Shown here: in pieces, positions 7,949-14,920 of the stretch
How positions within the stretch are numbered: the stretch's first letter is position 1
Layout of the letters: every line of letters starts with the position of its first letter
Assembly (NCBI GenBank): GCA_902810755.1
Contig: CADDYT010000045.1
Location: 1 to 42,943 of the forward strand
Length of the DNA stretch: 42,943 bases
Source: Chloroflexota bacterium
GTDB lineage: Bacteria > Chloroflexota > Ktedonobacteria > Ktedonobacterales > Ktedonobacteraceae
Direction: 5' to 3'
Position numbers and translations under genes: made by a program
The notes under the pieces: model-generated
Database searches by the model: none
What the model saw: the letters and a program-made list of their open reading frames with translations, nothing else
Told to the model about the DNA's origin: nothing

Positions 7949-10729
7949 GTGACACAACAGATCACACGTTCTGGCCTGGACGAGGCCGTGAAAAATTCGC
8001 CGCGCAAATGGGTCTACCTGTTCAGCGAGGGGAACGCGAAAATGCGCGACCTGCTGGGCGGCAAGGGCGCCGGCGTGGCCGAGATGACCAACGCCGGTCT
8101 GCCGGTTCCCCCCGGCTTTACCATCACCACCGAAGCCTGCAACGCTTACTACGATGCCAACAAGCAGTTCCCGCAAGGCATGTGGCAGCAGGCGCTGGCG
8201 GCGCTGAAGATCGTGGAGCAGCAGACGGGCAAGGGCTTTGGCAGGAAGGAGAATCCCCTGCTGGTCTCTGTGCGCTCCGGCGCGAAATTCTCCATGCCCG
8301 GTATGATGGATACCGTCCTCAATCTGGGCCTCAACGACGAGACCGTACAGGGGCTGGTGGCGCTGACCGGCGACGAACGCTTCGCCTATGACGCCTACCG
8401 CCGCTTCATTCAGATGTTCAGCAAGATCGTCCTTGATATCGAGGCGAACAAGTTCGAGGAGGTGCTGGACGAGTATAAAAAACGGGCCGGGGTGGCAAGC
8501 GATGCCGAAATTCCGGCGGACGCGCTCAAACAGATGGTGCAGGACTTCAAGCAGATCGCCGAGCGTGAGTCCGGCGCGCCGTTCCCCACCGATGTCTACC
8601 AGCAGTTGAGCAAGGCCATCGAGGCCGTCTTCTCCTCGTGGAACAACAAACGCGCCATCGACTACCGCAACGCGCAGAAGATACCGCACGACCTGGGAAC
8701 CGCCGTCAATGTGCAGAGCATGGTCTTTGGCAATATGGGCAACGATAGCGGCACAGGCGTGGCTTTCACGCGCGACCCCAACACGGGCGAGAAGCAGTTG
8801 TACGGCGAGTATCTGCTGAACGCGCAGGGCGAAGACGTGGTGGCCGGCATTCGCACGCCCTCGAAGATCAGCCGCCTGGCCGACGAACTGCCGCATGTCT
8901 ACGAGCAGTTCCAGCAGATCGCACAGCGCCTCGAACAGCACTACCACGACATGCAGGACCTCGAATTCACGGTCGAGAAGGGCCGTCTCTACATGCTCCA
9001 GACGCGCTCCGGCAAGCGCACGGCGCAGGCCGCCGTTAAGGTCGCCGTCGATATGGTGGAAGAGGGCCTGATCAGCGAGCAAGAGGCGGTCAAGCGCGTC
9101 GAACCCAACCAGGTCTATCAGCTTCTGCTGCCACGCTTCGACGAAGAGGAGAAAAAACGCGCCGCCAGCGAGGGACGCCTGCTGGCAAAGGGCCTCAACG
9201 CCTCGCCCGGCGCCGCTTTCGGCAAGGCCGTTTTTGACGCTGACCGCGCCGAGCAACTGGGCAAATCCGGCGTGCAGGTCGTGCTGGTACGGCGGGAAAC
9301 CAGCCCGGACGATGTGCATGGCATGCTGGCGGCGAAAGGCATCCTGACCTCGCGTGGAGGCGCGACCAGCCACGCGGCGGTGGTGGCACGCGGCCTCGGC
9401 CTGCCCTGCGTGGCCGGCTGCGAGGGCATTCAGGTCAGCGAGGAAGAAGCCCTCTTCCGCGTCGTTGGCTCCGATATCGTCATTCGCGAGGGCGACGATA
9501 TCTCCATCGATGGCGCGAGCGGCGAGGTCTTCGCGGGCATCATCAAGACGGTCGCGCCGGACTATGAGAAGGAAGTTGACCTGCGCAAGCTGCTGGACTG
9601 GGCCGATCACTATCGTCGCCTGGGCGTGTGGGCCAACGCCGACTATCCGCGCGACGCGCAGCGCGCCGTCACCTTCGGCGCCGAAGGCATCGGTCTCTGC
9701 CGCACCGAACACATGTTTATGGAGCAGGAACGCCTGCCCATCGTGCAAAAGATGATCCTGGCGAAGACGAAAGAGGAACGCCAGCAGGCGCTCGACCAGC
9801 TTCTGCCCTTCCAGCGCAGCGACTTCAAAGGCATCTTCCAGGCAATGGTCAACCCGCAGACGGGCGAGGGCTACCCGGTCGTCATCCGCCTGATCGACCC
9901 GCCCCTGCACGAATTCCTGCCTTCCTACGAAGACCTGCTGGTCGAGGTGACGAAGCTGGAGACGCAGGGCGGTCATGAAGAGGAACTGGCGGGGAAAAGG
10001 GCCATGCTGGAAGCCGTCGGGGCCATGCGTGAGATGAACCCGATGCTCGGCCTGCGCGGTTGCCGCCTCGGCCTGCTCTTCCCGGAGATCAACGTCATGC
10101 AGACGCGCGCCATCCTGGAGGCCGCGATTGAACTGACGCAGCAGGGCATGAAATTGCAGCCCAAGATCATGATACCGCTCGTCGGGCATGTCAACGAATT
10201 GAAAGAGGTGCGCCGCCAGCTTGAGGCCGTCGCGCAGCAGATCACGGAGGAGGCCGGTGTCAGGGTCGATTACAAGTTCGGCACCATGATCGAACTGCCG
10301 CGCGCCGCCCTCACTGCCGGACAGATCGCGCAGGTCGCCGACTTCTTCAGCTTCGGCACCAACGACCTGACGCAGACCACCTTTGGTTTCAGCCGCGACG
10401 ACGCCGAGGGCAAGTTCCTGCTACGCTACATCGACGGCCTTGAGGAGCCGGGCCTGAAGGAAAAGGTCAAGATTCTGCCCGTCAACCCCTTCCAGACGCT
10501 TGATCGCGAGGGCGTGGGCCAGCTCATCCGCATGGCAGTCGAAAATGGCCGCGCCGCCAACCCGAAGCTGGAGGTCGGCATCTGCGGCGAACACGGCGGC
10601 GACCCCGACAGCATCGAGTTCTGCAACGAAATCGGACTCGACTACGTCAGTTGCTCGCCCTACCGCGTCCCCGTCGCCCGCCTCGCCGCCGCCCAGGCCG
10701 CGCTGAGCATGGCGGAGAAAGATAAGTAA
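7949..10729 (+). CDS. ppdK: Pyruvate, phosphate dikinase
   Basis: The enzyme interconverts pyruvate, ATP and Pi with PEP, AMP and PPi in the cytosol, supporting gluconeogenesis or PPi-linked glycolysis. The 926-residue chain has the ATP-grasp domain first (GGKGAGVAEM near residue 40), then the swivelling phosphohistidine domain with GGATSHAAVVARG (His475), and the C-terminal PEP-binding barrel with CGEHGGDPDS (Cys879 as the acid). Both key residues are present. It is about 50 residues longer than the classical 874-residue enzyme. The start is GTG, supported by GGAGG 8 bases upstream. It may be co-transcribed with the HEPN gene. It ends at a perfect palindromic terminator. Confidence 0.97.
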   Translation: MTQQITRSGLDEAVKNSPRKWVYLFSEGNAKMRDLLGGKGAGVAEMTNAGLPVPPGFTITTEACNAYYDANKQFPQGMWQQALAALKIVEQQTGKGFGRKENPLLVSVRSGAKFSMPGMMDTVLNLGLNDETVQGLVALTGDERFAYDAYRRFIQMFSKIVLDIEANKFEEVLDEYKKRAGVASDAEIPADALKQMVQDFKQIAERESGAPFPTDVYQQLSKAIEAVFSSWNNKRAIDYRNAQKIPHDLGTAVNVQSMVFGNMGNDSGTGVAFTRDPNTGEKQLYGEYLLNAQGEDVVAGIRTPSKISRLADELPHVYEQFQQIAQRLEQHYHDMQDLEFTVEKGRLYMLQTRSGKRTAQAAVKVAVDMVEEGLISEQEAVKRVEPNQVYQLLLPRFDEEEKKRAASEGRLLAKGLNASPGAAFGKAVFDADRAEQLGKSGVQVVLVRRETSPDDVHGMLAAKGILTSRGGATSHAAVVARGLGLPCVAGCEGIQVSEEEALFRVVGSDIVIREGDDISIDGASGEVFAGIIKTVAPDYEKEVDLRKLLDWADHYRRLGVWANADYPRDAQRAVTFGAEGIGLCRTEHMFMEQERLPIVQKMILAKTKEERQQALDQLLPFQRSDFKGIFQAMVNPQTGEGYPVVIRLIDPPLHEFLPSYEDLLVEVTKLETQGGHEEELAGKRAMLEAVGAMREMNPMLGLRGCRLGLLFPEINVMQTRAILEAAIELTQQGMKLQPKIMIPLVGHVNELKEVRRQLEAVAQQITEEAGVRVDYKFGTMIELPRAALTAGQIAQVADFFSFGTNDLTQTTFGFSRDDAEGKFLLRYIDGLEEPGLKEKVKILPVNPFQTLDREGVGQLIRMAVENGRAANPKLEVGICGEHGGDPDSIEFCNEIGLDYVSCSPYRVPVARLAAAQAALSMAEKDK

Positions 10730-10739
10730 TCTTCCAGTG

Positions 10740-10791
10740 AGCGAAAAGCCGGTAAAAGCTGAACCGGTTCAGCTTTTACCGGCTTTTCGCT
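10740..10791. terminator. Perfect 52-bp palindrome, bidirectional terminator
   Basis: The two 26-base arms are exact reverse complements and meet at AACC|GGTT with no spacer. Each arm carries an A-run outside a GC core, so the transcript from either strand ends in a stem followed by U-rich sequence. It lies 10 bases after the ppdK stop and 20 bases from the stop of the convergent dehydrogenase, as expected for a shared terminator. Confidence 0.85.
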
Positions 10792-10810
10792 TAAAGATTT
10801 TCCAGACCTG

Positions 10811-11818
10811 CTAGATGCGCACCAGCACCTTTAACACCCCTGGCTGCACGGCGCGCTCGAATGCCGCCAGCGCCTCATCCAGCGTATAGCGGTCGCTAAT
10901 CAGCGAGCGCACATCGACGCGGCGCTGGCTGAGCGCGCGCAGGGCCGGGGCGAACGGCCCGCAGCGCGACCCCTGCACGCGAATCTCATCAATGACGATG
11001 GGCGCGAGGTGCAGGCTGCTGCGAGCCGCCACCGTGCTCTTCAAGATAACCGTCCCACGCGGGCGTACCAGGCGCAGCGCCATTTCCAACCCATCCTCCG
11101 ACCCTGTGCATTCCACCACCAGATCGACGCGCTCGCCTCCGCGCGGCTCCGCATGCTCGCCCTCCACGCCAACCAGTTCGGTCAGAATACCCTGCTGACG
11201 GGCCAGCGCCAGCTTCTCCTCGTGCCTGCCCAGCATCGTCACCTTGCAGCCGTTCAGCGCCAGCACCTGCGCCGCCAGCTGGCCCATCTTGCCATCGCCC
11301 AGTACCACCACCCTGTCCGTCGGCCTCACATGCATCTGCTCCAGTATCTCAAAATTCGCCGCCAGCGGCTCCACAAACACCGCCTCCTCATCGCTCACCT
11401 CATCCGGCACCAGATGCAAATTCTGCACCGGCAGCGTCAGGAAATCGGCAAATGCCCCGTCGCGCTCGCCAATGCCCAGCGTCGTGCGGCGCGGGCAATG
11501 GCTCGCCATCCCCTGCTGGCAATACCCGCAATCAGCCCGGTAACACGCCGCGTTAATCTCCCCCACCACGCGCCTGCCCGTGAACCGTTCGCGCGCCTGC
11601 ATGTCCACCTCCCGCTCTCCAGAAACCTGCTCTACCACCCCCACGAACTCATGCCCTATCACCCCCTCAAACCCCAGATACCCGCGTACAATCTCCACAT
11701 CCGTATTGCAAATCCCCACCTGCGACACGCGAATCAATGCCTCCCCCTCTCCGGGAGCAGGCTCAGGATACTCCTTTTCAAGTCTTAGCATTCCCCGCTC
11801 AAATATGAGCGCCCGCAT
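10811..11818 (-). CDS. Zinc-dependent MDR family alcohol/polyol dehydrogenase
   Basis: The 335-residue protein is a medium-chain dehydrogenase using NAD(P). The catalytic zinc site is suggested by Cys37 (GICNTD) and His56-Glu57 (GHEF). The structural-zinc lobe has Cys92, Cys97, Cys100 and Cys108. The nucleotide-binding turn is VVLGDGKMGQLAAQ. The C-x4-C spacing at the start of the structural lobe differs slightly from the usual C-x2-C-x2-C-x7-C pattern. The frame is open for 35 codons further upstream, but ATG at 11818 is preceded by GGGAGGTG at good spacing. The substrate (threonine, sorbitol, other alcohol) is not determinable; no pathway genes are beside it. Confidence 0.88.
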   Translation of the reverse strand: MRALIFERGMLRLEKEYPEPAPGEGEALIRVSQVGICNTDVEIVRGYLGFEGVIGHEFVGVVEQVSGEREVDMQARERFTGRRVVGEINAACYRADCGYCQQGMASHCPRRTTLGIGERDGAFADFLTLPVQNLHLVPDEVSDEEAVFVEPLAANFEILEQMHVRPTDRVVVLGDGKMGQLAAQVLALNGCKVTMLGRHEEKLALARQQGILTELVGVEGEHAEPRGGERVDLVVECTGSEDGLEMALRLVRPRGTVILKSTVAARSSLHLAPIVIDEIRVQGSRCGPFAPALRALSQRRVDVRSLISDRYTLDEALAAFERAVQPGVLKVLVRI

Positions 11819-12156
11819 AACACACCTCCCAGAATCACATACTTTCCTCGCCCTGCCTGCCAGCCTGGCGCACCACAAAATGAAATCAAAGCAAATTATA
11901 CCCCTGCTTGTGAGGCGGAGCAAATCAGAAGAACTCTTCCTTCCACCAGGCCTTTCGTTTCTTACCAGATTGGCTACGGCGGCACTACGGCTAAATCAGA
12001 AAGCCCTGCCAGGTTGGGAAGCGCGCGTTTGTAGCAGTGTTTTCCCACCGGCATGTGAATTGTGGTATACATAAGGGAAGCATCAATTATCTTGAGTCCG
12101 GGCGGAAAAGCCGGTTATGATGAACTTGGGATCGTGAAACTGTACCAGAGGTAGGT
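11819..12156. other. Divergent intergenic region
   Basis: This 338-base gap separates the divergent dehydrogenase and pentapeptide-repeat genes and must hold both promoters. The dehydrogenase SD (GGGAGGTG on the minus strand) lies at its left edge and the GAGGTAGG of the next gene at its right. No convincing -35/-10 pair, repeat or RNA gene was seen. Confidence 0.5.
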
Positions 12157-12867
12157 ATGGAGATGAACAGAAGGTTGCAGCAAATAAAAACGGTATGGGG
12201 CTGGATACAATTTCCGCTGCTGCTCCTGCTGCTGCTCGCCGCCATTTTCTGGCTGCACTGGCAACAGGATGCGCTGGCACGGCAATTGAGCCAGCAGCAG
12301 CGGGCGCTTGCCCTGCAAACAGCACACGCTCAGCAGCAGCAGCTATTGCTGACGAACTATATGGATACCATTACGGATTTGATGGTCCATGATAAGTTGC
12401 TGACCGCTACAACGCTGGACCCTGCGGCGGTGATCGCGCAGGCGCAAACGCAGGAGGTGCTGAGAGAACTTGATCCCGATTATAAAGCAAAGCTTATGCA
12501 TTTTCTCTATAATACACGGCTCATCAATAACGATTATCATGTTATCAGCATGGCAAATGCCGATTTACGCGGCGCGCGTTTAAAAGGGCTTGATTTACGC
12601 GACACGAATCTGGCCGGGGCCGACCTTTCCGGGGCCGATTTGCGTGGCATCAATCTGAGCTACGCTACCCTGAGTTATGTCAATCTCTCAGGGGCCGACC
12701 TGACCGGGGCGAACCTGTACGGCAGCGAGATGCACAATGTCAACCTTGCGGGGGCAAATCTGACAAAAGCATACATGCAGGATGCCTTTAATCTTGGTGA
12801 CACCAATTTCTCGCAGGCAAAGTCGCTTTCAGGCGCTATTCTGCCCGATGGGACAAAACATGCTTAG
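12157..12867 (+). CDS. Membrane-anchored pentapeptide-repeat protein
   Basis: The 236-residue product has one transmembrane helix (about residues 18-36), then a Gln-rich probable coiled coil (residues 40-68) and a helical linker. From about residue 130 to 225 it carries consecutive A(D/N)LxG-type pentapeptides such as ADLRG, ADLSG, ANLYG and ANLTK, which fold as a right-handed quadrilateral beta-helix. Such helices serve as protein-interaction or DNA-mimic surfaces, but the anchored form suggests a membrane-proximal role. The layout (helix, linker, pentapeptides) resembles low-complexity membrane proteins of cyanobacteria and Chloroflexota. No enzymatic domain is present. Confidence 0.82.
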   Translation: MEMNRRLQQIKTVWGWIQFPLLLLLLLAAIFWLHWQQDALARQLSQQQRALALQTAHAQQQQLLLTNYMDTITDLMVHDKLLTATTLDPAAVIAQAQTQEVLRELDPDYKAKLMHFLYNTRLINNDYHVISMANADLRGARLKGLDLRDTNLAGADLSGADLRGINLSYATLSYVNLSGADLTGANLYGSEMHNVNLAGANLTKAYMQDAFNLGDTNFSQAKSLSGAILPDGTKHA

Positions 12868-13037
12868 GGGATACATGCGGTCAACGGGCAAGAATTTGCG
12901 CCGGTCGATATCATCCAGGATGCGTCATTTCCCGTATATATGAGCGTTCCAACAAAGCAGGGCAGACATTCGTATTACACGGTACCGTGTGGTAAAGGAT
13001 AGTAGAGCAAGTAAAATAGCCAGAAAGGCGGCTTAGC

Positions 13038-13628
13038 ATGTATGACAACCCGAACCAGCCACCGTATGGACAGCCTCAACAGCCACCCTATCCCTATGGA
13101 CAACCCCAACAGCCACCCTATCCCTATGGACAACCTCAACCACCCTATCCGCCCTATGGGGCGCCGAATTACGGGCAGCCCGTGCAGAAAAAACGAGGCA
13201 GGAGCCTGTGGAAGATTCTGGCCATTGTGGCCGGTGTTCTGGTACTGCTCTGCGTTGGCAGTATTGTCGCAGTTGTGCTGGTGCTGAATAACAGTCCGGC
13301 GAAGGCGACGGTGCAGCAGTATTATGACGCCATTCAGAGCCAGGATTACAACAAAGCCTACTCGTACCTCGACCCATCGAACATCACCGTTGACGGCCAG
13401 CCATTGTCGCAACAACTGTATAACGCGCAGGCGCGTATCCGCGATAGCCAGAAAGGGAAGGTCAGCAGCTACTCCATCGATAGCGTCAATCTGAGTTACT
13501 CAAGCAGTAGCGGCAATACGGCTGCGGTTGTCGTCCATGTCACGCGCAGCGGCAGTTCATACGATGTCCATCTTGAACTGCAACAGGAAGGGAGTGGCTG
13601 GAAAATTACGAGCATAGACGACATTTAG
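13038..13628 (+). CDS. Proline-rich single-pass membrane protein, DUF4878/NTF2-like
   Basis: The 196-residue protein starts with a Gln-Pro-Tyr-rich cytoplasmic tail (residues 1-48) built from a repeated GQPQQPPYPY unit. A basic stop (KKRGR) and a transmembrane helix at about residues 58-82 follow. The extracytoplasmic part (KATVQQYYDAIQSQDYNKAY and on) looks like the NTF2-like DUF4878/lumazine-binding fold. This architecture is common in actinobacteria and Chloroflexota, with the tail usually seen as an interaction segment. AAGGCGG lies 8 bases before the ATG. Function is not known. Confidence 0.82.
   Translation: MYDNPNQPPYGQPQQPPYPYGQPQQPPYPYGQPQPPYPPYGAPNYGQPVQKKRGRSLWKILAIVAGVLVLLCVGSIVAVVLVLNNSPAKATVQQYYDAIQSQDYNKAYSYLDPSNITVDGQPLSQQLYNAQARIRDSQKGKVSSYSIDSVNLSYSSSSGNTAAVVVHVTRSGSSYDVHLELQQEGSGWKITSIDDI
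13078..13137 (+). repeat. Two 30-bp in-frame tandem repeats
   Basis: Two nearly identical 30-base units, differing at the last base, encode the repeated QQPPYPYGQP block of the proline-rich protein. A third degenerate copy follows from 13138. The unit length is a multiple of three, so copy-number change would keep the frame. Confidence 0.85.
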
Positions 13629-13660
13629 TCATGCTGAGAGGGAGCGAAGCATCTCTGGCC
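13628..13660. repeat. Half copy of the GTCATGCTGAG...GCGAAGCATCT repeat
   Basis: A single arm of the dispersed palindromic repeat seen in full at 22793-22878 starts at the stop codon of the proline-rich protein gene. It reads GTCATGCTGAG, then a GC spacer, then AGCGAAGCATCTC. No matching opposite arm was found just downstream, so it looks like a decayed or solo copy. Confidence 0.6.
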
Positions 13661-14149
13661 CGTTGCGATCTTGCGGCGAGCGATCGACCGGGGAGCCGGG
13701 CAAAGTGACGCTGGAGTGATTGTCGCGTCGGATGCGGGCAGTATTGCTAACGGTATGCGAGTACAGTACAAGCAGGTTGCTTCATCGCTCATGCTATCTC
13801 CTCCTTCCCGCTATCTCCCTGAAGGATCGCCACATAGTTTCGTGCGAGTGTCTTCACCTGCACATTATAGATAGTATCACCTGCAGCAAGTGCCATGCCG
13901 TGCAAGAGGGGGAAGCATCGGCGCAAATTTGGTGGCGCGCAGGGGTCAGGCTGCAGCTTTCTGCTTCTGGCCATTGCAACTGGCAGCAGATGACTCATAG
14001 CAGATTATGCTGTATCATAAAGTACCACGCGCCCCGAAACGATTGGTGGATGGCGTTGTATTGATGTAGCAAGACTATTCTGTAGACAGGCTAACGTAGC
14101 GTAGCGAAGCAGAAAGAAACAGGCTGTACTAGATTGGGGAGGCATAGCG
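13661..14149. other. Gene-free stretch before the lipoprotein operon
   Basis: About 490 bases without a convincing gene. Short open frames here lack a ribosome binding site and family resemblance. The right end carries GGGGAGG, the SD of the lipoprotein gene, and must include the operon promoter. No clear -35/-10 pair was identified. Confidence 0.5.
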
Positions 14150-14890
14150 ATGTTTTCATTTCATTGTTCATTGAAGCGCATTGGGGCGCTGATGGCGTTC
14201 ATGGCAATGAGCGCGTTGCTGGTGGTGGGCTGCACGCCGCCCTGGCAACATACGACGGCGGCACTGGCATCTAAGCCGACGACACAGCAGTTGATCGCAG
14301 CAGTTGAGAAAAATTATAAGACGGTCACTTCCTTTCATGTGGTGTTGCAGGTGACCAACCCTGGCACGGCCAGCAGCAGCCAGGTACAGATTCGCAGCGC
14401 CAATGGGGACGTGGTGATGCCGGATAAGGTGAAGGCGCAGGCGACGGTCACGCTTTCCGGGCAGGCCGTTTCGGTCAACCTTGTCAGCATCGGCGACACA
14501 CAGTATATCACCGACCCCATCACGGGGCAGTGGCGCGTCATCAAGGGCCTGCTCGACCCGCGCACGCTGACGAACCCGAATACGGGCATTATCTCGCTGC
14601 TGAACAAAGTGCAGAAGGTGACGCAGCCCACGGACGATACCGTTGGCGGCACGCCGTGCTGGCGCGTTTCTGGCCTGCTGGACGCGAAGTATCTGGCCTT
14701 CTTCACAGGTGGAGGAGTTCCCGCCGGAACTATGTTGCAAACCAGCGCCTGCGTTGGCAAGGCCGATGCCCTGCTCTACCAGGTCAAGGTAACGGGTCAG
14801 GCGGCCCCCAATGACACGCCGGATACCACCTACCTGTTCAATATCTCCAAATATAATGAGCATATTACGATTACTGCACCGCAGGTATAA
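14150..14890 (+). CDS. LppX/LprA/LprF/LprG-like lipoprotein
   Basis: The 246-residue protein has a lipoprotein signal with lipobox LVVGC, making Cys28 the lipidated residue. The mature part begins with a helix (TTQQLIAAVEKNYKTVTSFH) followed by long beta strands, the pattern of the LppX_LprAFG family. In mycobacteria those half-barrels carry triacylglycerides or lipoglycans across the periplasmic space. Two cysteines (in PCWRV and SACVG) could form a disulfide. It is the first gene of an operon, with the MFS gene starting 30 bases later, which parallels mycobacterial lprG-Rv1410c. Assignment rests on fold pattern and context. Lipid cargo is unknown. Confidence 0.75.
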   Translation: MFSFHCSLKRIGALMAFMAMSALLVVGCTPPWQHTTAALASKPTTQQLIAAVEKNYKTVTSFHVVLQVTNPGTASSSQVQIRSANGDVVMPDKVKAQATVTLSGQAVSVNLVSIGDTQYITDPITGQWRVIKGLLDPRTLTNPNTGIISLLNKVQKVTQPTDDTVGGTPCWRVSGLLDAKYLAFFTGGGVPAGTMLQTSACVGKADALLYQVKVTGQAAPNDTPDTTYLFNISKYNEHITITAPQV

Positions 14891-14920
14891 GACTATCATG
14901 CCCCACTCAGGAGACGGATA

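Noticed and set aside
7850..10189. 779-codon open frame opposite ppdK
   Set aside because: The sense strand encodes an intact PPDK with its His and Cys; the antisense product has no recognisable domain.
13661..14149. Short open frames in the gap before the lipoprotein operon
   Set aside because: They have no ribosome binding site and no recognisable domain, and the gap begins with a repeat half copy.
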